Part shown: positions 24,564 through 31,806 of the stretch, piece after piece | Numbering within the stretch: the stretch's first letter is position 1 | Layout of the letters: the number at the start of each line of letters is the position of its first letter | NCBI GenBank assembly: GCA_016930835.1 | Contig: JAFGGA010000186.1 | Coordinates: forward strand, 1-35,608 | Length of the DNA stretch: 35,608 nt | From: Deltaproteobacteria bacterium | GTDB taxonomy: Bacteria > Desulfobacterota > DSM-4660 > Desulfatiglandales > HGW-15 | Direction of reading: 5' to 3' | The notes under the pieces: model-generated | The model's input: the letters and a program-made list of their open reading frames with translations, nothing else | The model's database searches: none | What the model was told of the DNA's origin: nothing | Translations under genes and position numbers: made by a program

Positions 24564-24810
24564 TTATGACCTCCGCATTAAATATTCAAAATCAATAGGT
24601 TTGCCACAGCAATGGAGTAATAGGATATTGTTCTTCTTTCGGCTTTTCGGGGAGAAGGGGGTAAGGATTCAAGAGTTCGAAGATTTGAGGAGCTTTTTGT
24701 TGAAAATATATTTTGAAAATCCCATATCATTCAATAAGTGTTCGGCATAGATGAGATCATCTTTAACAAATCTTCATTTTGAATCCTGGACCTCTCGAAT
24801 ACTGCCATTT
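24564..24810. other. Gap between hsp20 and the Lon-like gene
   Basis: These 247 bp hold no recognised gene. A 9-bp inverted pair AGGATTCAA / TTGAATCCT is spaced about 110 bp apart, and a short AGATGA-GA-TCATCT hairpin lies near 24749. A promoter for the protease-dsbD-ftsH group could lie here, but I cannot identify one with confidence. Confidence 0.4.
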
Positions 24811-25257
24811 TTACTTCACGGCTACCTTCAGTTTTCGCATTTTTTCCGGCTTACACTTGGGCATCACGACCTCTAATAAGCCATCGCTATAGGTCGCCGT
24901 GACGTTATCTACCCTCACCCGGCAAGGAAGCTGAAAAGTGCGTGAAAATGAGCCGAATTTTTGTTCGATCCTGTGAAAGACATGGTTTTTATCCACGATC
25001 TTTTGGCTTGTCTCACCTTTAATCACCAAGGTATTTTCAGTCACTGAAATATCCAGATCCTTTGGGTCAATACCCGGGATCTCCGCTTTGATAATCAAAT
25101 GGGTCGCCGTCTCCATCCGATCCACCAGGGGCATGGCCTTAATTTGCTTTGGCGAAGAAGAGCGCCCGAACTCGCCCCAAACACGGTCGAAGATACGATC
25201 CATATCTTCTTTTAAACGATTAATATGTTGCTTTTTCCACACCTCTAACTCCGGCAT
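24811..25257 (-). CDS. Small heat-shock protein, Hsp20/alpha-crystallin family
   Basis: A 148-aa ATP-independent chaperone that holds unfolding proteins. The alpha-crystallin domain runs from about residue 45 (VDRMETATHLIIKAEIPGID) through LVIKGE and FGSFSRTFQLPCRV to the family signature YSDGLLEVVMPK. The N-terminal arm has the amphipathic DMDRIFDRVWGEFG segment. The C-terminus lacks a clear I-x-I motif (it ends KLKVAVK), which may alter oligomer assembly. AAGGAGG precedes the ATG by 8 nt, and only 2 nt separate it from the thioredoxin reductase fusion upstream, so the two are surely co-transcribed. Confidence 0.93.
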   Translation of the reverse strand: MPELEVWKKQHINRLKEDMDRIFDRVWGEFGRSSSPKQIKAMPLVDRMETATHLIIKAEIPGIDPKDLDISVTENTLVIKGETSQKIVDKNHVFHRIEQKFGSFSRTFQLPCRVRVDNVTATYSDGLLEVVMPKCKPEKMRKLKVAVK

Positions 25258-25259
25258 GA

Positions 25260-26885
25260 TTAACCCTCCTTTTTCCAGTACGGATTCACCAAATCCTCGA
25301 AAATGGCCAGGGCCGCTTCCGAGCCCTGTCCCGCGGCCGTGACGATCTGCTTGTAGCCGCCTTCCACATCGCCGGCCGAATAAACCCCTTTGATATTGGT
25401 TCGATGCCGCGAATCGTGTTGAATATATCCATCAGGTGTGAGCTCGGCCCCGATCTTTTGGGCCAATTCAACGGCAGGCGTATATCCAACGGAAATGAAG
25501 ACACCATCCACCTTCATGGTTTGGGTTCTTTGGGTTTGATTGTTATACAGTGTCACTCCTTGGACCCGATCTCTCCCTTCAATTTCCTGAACTTCCGTGT
25601 TAAAGATCACGGGGATGTGATTGGTTTCAAGGTTACGGGTCAAATGCTCTTGGGCCCTCAGGGTGTCCCGTCGATGCACGATGGTTACATCCACACCAAT
25701 ATTTTTAAGATGTAAGGCCTCGGTCACAGCGCTGTCGCCCCCGCCCACCATAATCACCTTTTTCCCTTTAAACAAAGGGCCATCGCAAGTACTGCAATAG
25801 GTCACGCCATGCCCTGACAGACGGGACTCGCCCGGTACCCGCAGGGTTCGGTGCCGGGCGCCGGTGGCCAGTAAAACTGTCCTGGTCTTGAATCGCCTGC
25901 GAGAGGTCTGGACTAAGATAGGATCACCCAACCGTATATCCATCACCGCTTCCCCGGGGAATATGGTGGTGTATTGTAAGGCATGCGACACCATCAAATC
26001 CACCAGTGCCTTACCGCCCACATGGGTTAGGCCTGGATAATTTTCCACTATGGGTGTGTTTGCGACTTGTCCGCCTAATGCCTCCCGTTCGATGATTGCC
26101 GTTCGAAGACCGCTTCGCGTGGCATAAATGCCCGCGGTCAATCCGGCAGGGCCGCCGCCCACAATCACGAGATCGGTTTCCACCTCTTCGGCATCGCTTT
26201 CCGGGATAAAGATGTTCTGCTGTTCCATTTTTTCAAGGGAAAGCATAAAAAGCTCTTCTTCCTGAGCGCCCATGGCGATCTGTTTTTCATTGGCATACAT
26301 CTGGGGGACACTTTGGGCCGAATATTTCTCCGCGATATCCGGATTGGCCTGGATATCAATAATTTCCAAGGAAATGATATCGGGTCTTTCAATCGCCGCT
26401 TTGAAGGCATTCACGGCCTGTTGGGGGCAATAAGGGCAGGTGGGGCTGACGAAAACTTTTAAGTCCCTTGATGAATCGATTTTCTTTAATATTTTGACGG
26501 AATCTTCGCTCAGGTTGGTCCTCCCGTAGCCCATCATGATCAAGGCCTCCACAAAGGTCCGTCCTTCTTCTCCCAACGGCGCCCCATACCAACGAATATG
26601 GTATTTATCCGGGTCGAAAATCATGGTGGGAGAATATCGCACCTTCCATTGCTTAGCCTTCTTGTGCTTCAGGTCCAGCACCTCCACCCTGATCTTGGAG
26701 GTCCATTCACTTACAGCTTCAATCACCTGCTTGGCCCCCTGGCTGAAGGGGTCTTTTTTATCCTGGGCAATAAAAAGCAGTAAAGGGATGGTGTTGGGCA
26801 TCTTTTCAAACAGCATTTTTAGCTCGGCCCGGGCTTCTATCTCCGCGGCCTGATCTGAATGATTATGATCGTGATGATCTTTCAC
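25260..26885 (-). CDS. Thioredoxin reductase fused to a double thioredoxin-fold domain (AhpF-like)
   Basis: A 541-aa flavoprotein. Residues 20-125 form a first thioredoxin fold without Cys (LLLFIAQDKKDPFS). Residues 140-225 form a second one with the redox pair C150-P-Y-C153 and cis-Pro SVPQMY. Residues 237-541 are thioredoxin reductase: GGGPAGL (FAD), Y-C364-S-T-C367-D (active disulfide), GGGDSAVTEALHL (NAD(P)H) and GVYSAGDVEGG. The layout is that of AhpF, so electrons probably flow NAD(P)H, FAD, C364/C367, C150/C153, partner. No ahpC is in the window. The start is a GTG, supported by AGGAGG 10 nt upstream; the N-terminus is His-rich (KDHHDHNHSD), a possible metal site. It lies 14 nt after the FTR gene. 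Confidence 0.92.
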   Translation of the reverse strand: MKDHHDHNHSDQAAEIEARAELKMLFEKMPNTIPLLLFIAQDKKDPFSQGAKQVIEAVSEWTSKIRVEVLDLKHKKAKQWKVRYSPTMIFDPDKYHIRWYGAPLGEEGRTFVEALIMMGYGRTNLSEDSVKILKKIDSSRDLKVFVSPTCPYCPQQAVNAFKAAIERPDIISLEIIDIQANPDIAEKYSAQSVPQMYANEKQIAMGAQEEELFMLSLEKMEQQNIFIPESDAEEVETDLVIVGGGPAGLTAGIYATRSGLRTAIIEREALGGQVANTPIVENYPGLTHVGGKALVDLMVSHALQYTTIFPGEAVMDIRLGDPILVQTSRRRFKTRTVLLATGARHRTLRVPGESRLSGHGVTYCSTCDGPLFKGKKVIMVGGGDSAVTEALHLKNIGVDVTIVHRRDTLRAQEHLTRNLETNHIPVIFNTEVQEIEGRDRVQGVTLYNNQTQRTQTMKVDGVFISVGYTPAVELAQKIGAELTPDGYIQHDSRHRTNIKGVYSAGDVEGGYKQIVTAAGQGSEAALAIFEDLVNPYWKKEG

Positions 26886-26899
26886 GGTGGTATTACCTC

Positions 26900-27232
26900 C
26901 TAAAACCCCATCTTTTCCAATGGCCGTCTTTCCGGCACATATTCGTGTGGAATCTTATTCTCATTCCAATCTCTGGAGACATAGAGATTGCAAAAGCAGC
27001 TGCCGTATTCCTTAACATCCGGCTCTCTGTATACACAAGGGCAGATGATATCCTGATCATTTTTACGATCTCCCGAGGCCAACCTGCAAGGGCAACTCAT
27101 ATATCCATATCGTTCTTTATTTGCCAAGAGGGCTTCAAGGAGTTCCATCACACGATCCTTGTCGCTGTTGAAATAATAACCCTTGGGTTCCTGGGCCTTT
27201 TTAAGCATCTCGAATAATTCTTCTTTATTCAT
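26900..27232 (-). CDS. Ferredoxin:thioredoxin reductase, catalytic (beta) chain
   Basis: A 110-aa protein with the three C-x-C motifs that bind the [4Fe-4S] cluster and active disulfide of FTR: C47-P-C49, C64-P-C66 and C79-F-C81. The spacings are 14 and 12 residues. The plant/cyanobacterial enzyme has CHC in the third motif; here it is CFC and the spacings differ, as in divergent anaerobe versions. It would pass electrons from reduced ferredoxin to a thioredoxin or glutaredoxin. There is no variable (alpha) chain in the window. Its ATG overlaps the glutaredoxin stop by 4 nt, and the thioredoxin reductase fusion follows 14 nt downstream, so the three form one unit. Confidence 0.9.
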   Translation of the reverse strand: MNKEELFEMLKKAQEPKGYYFNSDKDRVMELLEALLANKERYGYMSCPCRLASGDRKNDQDIICPCVYREPDVKEYGSCFCNLYVSRDWNENKIPHEYVPERRPLEKMGF

Positions 27233-27480
27233 AATCCAAGCGCCTCCTTTATTTCTGTTTCTTTATTCCCGACGATAATCTTATCCCCGATGACGATGGT
27301 CGGAAATGAAACTTGCGGGTTATATTGTCTTACCTCATTGATGGCCGCCTTACGATCTTCTCCGGTTAATAAATCCACATCCGTGAAATCATAATCCACG
27401 CCCAGCTCATTGAATAATCGTTTTGCGGCCTTGCAATGACTACAGGTGCTGAGGGTGTAAATCTTTATTGAACTTGCCAT
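27229..27480 (-). CDS. Glutaredoxin-like protein (CSHC active site)
   Basis: An 83-aa single-domain glutaredoxin/NrdH-type fold. It has the active site TLSTCSHCKAAKRLF (C13-x2-C16), the cis-Pro strand VSFPTIVIGDKIIVG and a short C-terminal helix. AAAGGAG lies 7 nt before the ATG. It is the first gene of the glutaredoxin-FTR-thioredoxin reductase-hsp20 unit. Because the FTR chain is translationally coupled to it, it is a likely direct substrate of FTR. Glutathione dependence cannot be judged; many anaerobes of this kind lack glutathione. Confidence 0.9.
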   Translation of the reverse strand: MASSIKIYTLSTCSHCKAAKRLFNELGVDYDFTDVDLLTGEDRKAAINEVRQYNPQVSFPTIVIGDKIIVGNKETEIKEALGL

Positions 27481-27553
27481 GGGATTTCTCCTTTCTTCAA
27501 GGTACTGGTGTTCTTTGTGAACGAATATTTCATTATTTAGTCAAGTTTAACAT

Positions 27554-27579
27554 CATAACGGCTGAACGTGGTCGTTATG
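27554..27579. promoter_or_regulatory. Inverted repeat upstream of the glutaredoxin operon
   Basis: CATAACG and CGTTATG are separated by 12 nt, about 75-100 bp upstream of the glutaredoxin start. The position suits an operator for the redox operon. The arms are short and the same gap contains dispersed repeats, so this is tentative. Confidence 0.25.
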
Positions 27580-27584
27580 TGAGG

Positions 27585-27653
27585 CTGGATGCTGGTTTCT
27601 GGATACTGGATGTAGAAGGTATTCCTTTTTAATTTATCCAGCATCCAGTATCT
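27585..27653. repeat. GGATACTGGAT-type inverted repeat (family C)
   Basis: CTGGATGCTGG and GGATACTGGATG on the left side face ATCCAGCATCCAGTATC on the right (27636-27652). Related copies occur at 14940-14967 and 29251-29338. It lies between the octaheme cytochrome stop and the glutaredoxin gene and may act as a terminator for the former. Confidence 0.65.
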
Positions 27654-27685
27654 ATCTGATAAAACCAGAGAATAAATGAACGCCT

Positions 27686-29206
27686 TTATTGATCTGTTAT
27701 AGGCAACACTCCATTGCTTTTAAACTCCAACCAATCCAACATCTCCCTGATATTTTTGGACATGTACCAACGGCCATTGGCAAAAACCCCGTAATCCGCC
27801 CCTGCCATGGCCGATGCAAACCGGGTGGAATTTGCATAAAACAGCCATTGTTCAACCCATTTTTTTTCAATAAACTCATTAAAGATGTCATCTTTTTGTG
27901 CCGGACCTTTTGCAGCGCCTAGTCCCCATGCACGAACTAAGATATCAGTCGCTGTTCGGGTCATTACATTGGTGGTCTCAATGCCTTTTTTGAATCGGGT
28001 AAAATGACCTTTCACCCATCCCAGGCTATGGCAGGACAAACAGATCTTTTCCAGTTTGGATTGTCTTTTTTCCTGCTCTTTTTGATCAATGAGAAAATCG
28101 TTAACCGGTTCACCAGTCAATTCCGTGGGAAGTGGCAATCCTTCCCTATTTTTGATACTGGCGGTATCCGGAGATTTCGGGTGTGCATGGGCATAGATCA
28201 AGCCGAATATCCGCCAAGGTAGTCGGTCATTCATCTGGTGTGTTCGTTGCGTGATCACGTCCCCCTCCGTTGAAACGATCAGGCTGATGTGACAGGCGGC
28301 ACAGGTAGGTGCCGTGAAATCCCTCCCCAAGGTCCATGGAACGGCTTTAAGGTCCCAATCCTTACCCAGGGATTGATGGATATTTCCATGCTTGCTAACC
28401 TTATAGACATTATAAGCAGGTACGTCCGGTCCGTTATGGCATTCCGCGCATGTGTAGGGATCTCGGGCCATTGCGATGGAAAATTGATGCCGTGTATGAC
28501 AGACCGAGCACGAGCCTTTGGTACCGTCAGGATTTATTCGGCCCACGCCCTGATTGGGCCACCCGGATAAAATGGGGAAGGTCATGTCACCATGGTCGGT
28601 TTCACGCGATTGCATGCTGGTGACCTGAATCATTGTACCATGGCAATAAAGACAGGAATCGGCATCCGTCTCTGGATCTGATGCTTTCTGGTGGATCTGA
28701 TTATCTTTATAGGATTGTACACCATTAACAGCGTTCACAAGCGATCGGTACAGATGATTATTCTGGAGGTTCCCATATGCGTGAGACATGAGGTTGTTTT
28801 GAAATTGATTCACTTCGGATTGATGGCATAAGGCACAATCATCCGGCGTTACAATAGGATGAATCTCATATCCACTATGTTCCACATTGTCCGCATGCTT
28901 TTCAGGATTCATGGTGTGGCATTCTGCACAACCGACCACATTTTCCATTAACGCCTCAGGTATTTTTTTACCGGATAATATGCTATCGATCCCGCTCTTT
29001 TTTAGGGCCTGAGCAGGTGTGATCAAGGCATGCCGGCTTTTCTTCCAATCAGAAACGATCCCTGGATTTATGGTTGCGTGGCATTCAAGACATAATTCAG
29101 TATCCTCGCTTATGGTGGGATCATCCGCCAATGCGATATGTGAGACGAAAAATAAGATGAGAATAGAGAATAGGATGTTTTCGATCATTCGGTCCAGCTT
29201 AATCAT
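27686..29206 (-). CDS. Octaheme c-type cytochrome (hydroxylamine-oxidoreductase-like family)
   Basis: A 506-aa exported protein with a signal anchor/peptide (MIENILFSILILFFVSHIAL). It has exactly eight C-x2-C-H heme sites, at C39, C93, C124, C185, C233, C253, C302 and C389, plus further His residues for bis-His ligation (for example SRHAL, EIHPI, MSHAY, SKHGNIHQ). Count and length resemble octaheme cytochromes of the HAO / tetrathionate reductase superfamily. Whether it reduces nitrogen or sulfur compounds or only carries electrons cannot be told. The start at 29206 is chosen because GGGGGG-AAA precedes it and the signal begins there; the open frame extends 45 codons further through repeat sequence. 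It probably receives electrons at the periplasmic face of the membrane. Confidence 0.87.
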   Translation of the reverse strand: MIKLDRMIENILFSILILFFVSHIALADDPTISEDTELCLECHATINPGIVSDWKKSRHALITPAQALKKSGIDSILSGKKIPEALMENVVGCAECHTMNPEKHADNVEHSGYEIHPIVTPDDCALCHQSEVNQFQNNLMSHAYGNLQNNHLYRSLVNAVNGVQSYKDNQIHQKASDPETDADSCLYCHGTMIQVTSMQSRETDHGDMTFPILSGWPNQGVGRINPDGTKGSCSVCHTRHQFSIAMARDPYTCAECHNGPDVPAYNVYKVSKHGNIHQSLGKDWDLKAVPWTLGRDFTAPTCAACHISLIVSTEGDVITQRTHQMNDRLPWRIFGLIYAHAHPKSPDTASIKNREGLPLPTELTGEPVNDFLIDQKEQEKRQSKLEKICLSCHSLGWVKGHFTRFKKGIETTNVMTRTATDILVRAWGLGAAKGPAQKDDIFNEFIEKKWVEQWLFYANSTRFASAMAGADYGVFANGRWYMSKNIREMLDWLEFKSNGVLPITDQ

Positions 29207-29250
29207 GCTTTCCCCCCTCATGAAGGTAAATGATACCAGGCCTTGAAAAA

Positions 29251-29338
29251 CTGGATACCGGATGCCGGATACTTGATCTTTATAACCCCATTTTCTTTCC
29301 CTGCATCGAACATCCGGAACACAGAATCCAGCATCTAG
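29251..29338. repeat. Family C repeat upstream of the cytochrome gene
   Basis: CTGGATACCGGATGCCGGAT on the left faces ATCCAGCATCTAG on the right, with CATCCGGA between. It overlaps the stop codon of the HEAT-repeat gene (TAG of CTAGATGCTGG on the - strand). It could partly insulate the cytochrome gene from the upstream genes. Confidence 0.55.
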
Positions 29339-30072
29339 CATTGAACATCCCGTGTCTTTATTTTTTCAATCGCTTCCTTCGCTAAATCCTTAATTTGTCT
29401 CGTAATCAATTCCCGATCCATATAGATCGCTATCTCAAAATCATCCTGCAATAACGCTTTCAGCTTTGGTTCCGCTTCCTTCATTCCAACCAAACCCATT
29501 ATCCATACTGTTAAGCCGCGAAATGCGCCATTGGAAGAGTTAAGATAAGCAACAAGATGGGATATGACGTTTTTTACAAGATGCGGTCTAAGCTGAGAAA
29601 GACGACCGATTCCCCACAATACCCCTTCTTGAATGCGTTCATTTTCTTGAAAATTTCCGTCTTCACGGGAGTACGATATAAGTATTCGATAGTATTCATG
29701 GGCGAGTGTTTCATGGTTCGCTAATATCTCTCCCATGGCTTCCGGCGCTCCCCAACCGATACCACCGGATTCATCATTCAGACTCCACATCAGGCGACGG
29801 ACAATAACCCGAGCCGCCTCCATGTCCTTATTGGCCAAGATAGCCGTAAGGGCACCCATCGCTGTTACAGCATTCCATTTGATTCGAGGTTCAACATGAT
29901 AAAGGAACGAAAAAAGCAAATTGATCATTTGACGCGATGGAAGCCTGCATAATTCATTTAAAACATTCTGGTTGTTTGCGTGTTTTAGTAATTCAAGGAC
30001 CTGATGTTTAACGATCTTTCTTGAGTTCTGCTTTGTGGACACTTTTTCTCTGTTTAAGTGATCTCCTGCCAT
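29335..30072 (-). CDS. HEAT-repeat protein, DVU0298-like
   Basis: A 245-aa all-helical protein with HEAT/armadillo-type repeats: HVEPRIKWNAVTAMGALTAI, WSLNDESGGIGWGAPEAMGE, IQEGVLWGIGRLSQLRP and NGAFRGLTVWIMGLVG. The GGIGWGAPEAMGEIL motif recalls the DVU0298 family known from sulfate reducers, which has a determined structure but, to my knowledge, no assigned role. Such scaffolds bind other proteins. The ATG at 30072 overlaps the ferredoxin stop by 19 nt and lacks a good Shine-Dalgarno; a more upstream start at 30093 is possible. Gene order suggests a partner of the ferredoxin or cytochrome. Confidence 0.75.
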   Translation of the reverse strand: MAGDHLNREKVSTKQNSRKIVKHQVLELLKHANNQNVLNELCRLPSRQMINLLFSFLYHVEPRIKWNAVTAMGALTAILANKDMEAARVIVRRLMWSLNDESGGIGWGAPEAMGEILANHETLAHEYYRILISYSREDGNFQENERIQEGVLWGIGRLSQLRPHLVKNVISHLVAYLNSSNGAFRGLTVWIMGLVGMKEAEPKLKALLQDDFEIAIYMDRELITRQIKDLAKEAIEKIKTRDVQC

Positions 30073-30254
30073 GAAATGCAATCCGCTGGGCACATGTTAA
30101 TGGCCTCTTGAACCTCATTTTCCGGGTATACATAAAGATCCATGATCTCTATCAAACCGGTTTCATTGTTTCTTTTAAAAACGATGGGGCAAATTTCCAG
30201 GCATGACTCGCAATCCGTACACCCACTTAAATCTATGGCGGGAACCTGTCGCAT
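30054..30254 (-). CDS. Monocluster [4Fe-4S] ferredoxin
   Basis: A 66-aa protein with one classical cluster set, C12-x2-C15-x2-C18 and the remote C55-P. Extra Cys are C22 and C59, which could form a disulfide or ligate part of a second cluster. The layout (acidic, 60-70 aa, EICPIVF and NMCPADCI) is like Desulfovibrio ferredoxin I/III-type carriers. It overlaps the Cys-rich mini-gene upstream by 22 nt and the HEAT gene downstream, so it is embedded in an operon. It could supply electrons to FTR or the cytochrome, or accept them from CO dehydrogenase; these pairings are inferences from proximity. Confidence 0.88.
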   Translation of the reverse strand: MRQVPAIDLSGCTDCESCLEICPIVFKRNNETGLIEIMDLYVYPENEVQEAINMCPADCISWQEIT

Positions 30255-30439
30255 GTTATTCTGTTATTCTTCCACTGCAAATACTGCCCATAGGTAAAAG
30301 CTGAACCCAACAGGGACGGGGCTTTTTCAAGCGATCCCTGCCGACATACTCGACATCTTGTTTTATTGCAACCCTGGCAATAATGACAATCCGGGCATTT
30401 GGATTTTTCGTAAGTATGTAATGATTGTTTAAGTTCCAT
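30233..30439 (-). CDS. Cys-rich 68-aa protein, unknown
   Basis: The product has a compact Cys cluster, C15-x2-C18-x2-C21-x2-C24-x4-C29-x2-C32 (KCPDCHYCQGCNKTRCRVCR), and a lone C63. It should bind zinc or an Fe-S cluster. The rest is short and unstructured. I do not recognise the family. The start (ATG at 30439) has only an abutting AGGA, but an extension upstream would run into family B repeats. Its end overlaps the ferredoxin gene by 22 nt in another frame, which argues that it belongs to the same operon. A chance open frame is unlikely given the regular Cys spacing. Confidence 0.6.
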   Translation of the reverse strand: MELKQSLHTYEKSKCPDCHYCQGCNKTRCRVCRQGSLEKAPSLLGSAFTYGQYLQWKNNRITCDRFPP

Positions 30440-30453
30440 TCCTATAAAACGGA

Positions 30454-30540
30454 TATTCCCCTCCCTTGACGGGAAAGGGGCCAGGGGAGGGTGAAAAAAC
30501 AGTTCCAGCATGCCTCTCTCCCTCCCGCTAGGGGAGACGA
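30454..30540. repeat. Two C-rich hairpins (family B)
   Basis: CCCCTCCCTTGACGGGAAAGG with GGCCAGGGGAGGG (about 30458-30491), and CTCTCCCTCCCGCTAGGGGA (about 30516-30535), are copies of the pyrimidine/purine hairpin repeat. They lie between the flavodiiron gene and the Cys-rich gene and could attenuate transcription between these two parts of the run. Confidence 0.6.
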
Positions 30541-30615
30541 ATGAGAAGAGGATGATCATTCCTCAAAGAATCGATATCGCTAAAAACGCCAAAACGACTT
30601 CTATCTAAACAAAGG

Positions 30616-31806
30616 TTAAGAGAAAGTCGGCAACCTCTCCGCGATCTTTTTCCCCAGCGCTTTGCATGCCTCCAGGCTCGCTTGATCCGGCACAAATTCA
30701 ACCTTCAAACCTGGATCAATGATCTCAAAATTCATGTCTTCCAATTCTTTGTTGATCAGTTTAACCGCTTCACCACTCCACCCATAAGAACCGAATGCAG
30801 CGGCAATCTTGTTTTTGGGTTTTAGACCCTTCATGTAGGTTAGAAAATCACTCACCGTGGGAAATAGTCCGTTATTCAGGGTTGGAGATCCTATCACCAA
30901 TGCACCCGCATCCAGAACCTCCGTAATGATGTCGCTACGATGCGAATTCCTAAGATTAATGGGTTTGGCATCTACCCCTTCTTGGCCGAGGGTATCCACA
31001 ATGGCATGAGCCATCATCTCCGTGCTGTGCCACATGGTATCATAGATGATCAATGCTTTTCTTTTCGGTGTTTGTTGACTCCATTCCAGATAGGCCTGGA
31101 TAATCCTGGATGGGTCTTTCCGCCACATGATCCCATGATCTGGGCAAACCATCTTGAATTCCAGGCCCATTTCCGTAACTTTGTTGACCAGCTTGAGAAT
31201 AAGAGGCGCATAAAGGAGCAGGATATTGGCAAAATACTTTCGTGCATGGGGCATAATGGCATCTCCAATCTGATCATCAAATCTTTCCGGCCCGGCATAG
31301 TGCTGACCAAAGGCATCACTGGAGAAAAGTATCTTGTCTTCCTTGGCATACGTGAACATGCTATCCGGCCAATGAAGCATCCTTGTTTCCAGGAATGCCA
31401 GCGTCCTTTTGCCCAAGGATAACTCACTGCCGTTTTCAACGGGTTGATAGTTCCATTTCTGAGGAAAGTGACTGGACAAATTTTTATGACCCATCTTTGA
31501 ACAATAGAGAGGTTTGTCTTCACCCACCTTGTGCATGATCCTGGGTAAACCGCCGGTATGATCCATTTCCGTATGGTTACTGATCACGTAATCAATTTTT
31601 TTCGGGTCAATGATCTGACTGATCCTATCAAGCATATCATCCGCGAATTCTTTTTTGACGGTGTCGATCAAGGTAATCTTATCATCCAGGATCAGAAAAG
31701 CATTATAGGTTGACCCTTCCTTTGTGGAATAGCCATGAAAATCGCGTACGTTCCAATCAATAGCGCCCACTTCGTATATGTCTTCTGCTATTTCAATCGG
31801 TTTCAT
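30616..31806 (-). CDS. fprA: Flavodiiron protein (rubredoxin:oxygen oxidoreductase type)
   Basis: A 396-aa cytoplasmic enzyme that reduces O2 to water, and in some members NO to N2O, using electrons from rubredoxin. The N-terminal beta-lactamase-like domain has the di-iron ligands H78-x-E80-x-D82-H83 (NHTEMDH), then LHWPDSMFTY, FSSDAFGQHY and CPDHGIMWR. The C-terminal flavodoxin domain begins about 252 (KALIIYDTMWHSTEMMAHAI) with SPTLNNGLFPTVSDFL and AAFGSYGWSGEAVK. No extra C-terminal rubredoxin or flavin reductase domain is present, so it is a class A protein. AAGGAG stands 7 nt before the ATG and the gene overlaps the kinase gene end by 14 nt. The rubredoxin encoded upstream is its obvious donor. 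Confidence 0.95.
   Translation of the reverse strand: MKPIEIAEDIYEVGAIDWNVRDFHGYSTKEGSTYNAFLILDDKITLIDTVKKEFADDMLDRISQIIDPKKIDYVISNHTEMDHTGGLPRIMHKVGEDKPLYCSKMGHKNLSSHFPQKWNYQPVENGSELSLGKRTLAFLETRMLHWPDSMFTYAKEDKILFSSDAFGQHYAGPERFDDQIGDAIMPHARKYFANILLLYAPLILKLVNKVTEMGLEFKMVCPDHGIMWRKDPSRIIQAYLEWSQQTPKRKALIIYDTMWHSTEMMAHAIVDTLGQEGVDAKPINLRNSHRSDIITEVLDAGALVIGSPTLNNGLFPTVSDFLTYMKGLKPKNKIAAAFGSYGWSGEAVKLINKELEDMNFEIIDPGLKVEFVPDQASLEACKALGKKIAERLPTFS

Noticed and set aside
29207-29341. Longer N-terminus for the octaheme cytochrome
   Set aside because: The extra 45 codons run through a dispersed repeat and would bury the signal peptide; a better start with a purine-rich ribosome-binding site is at 29206.
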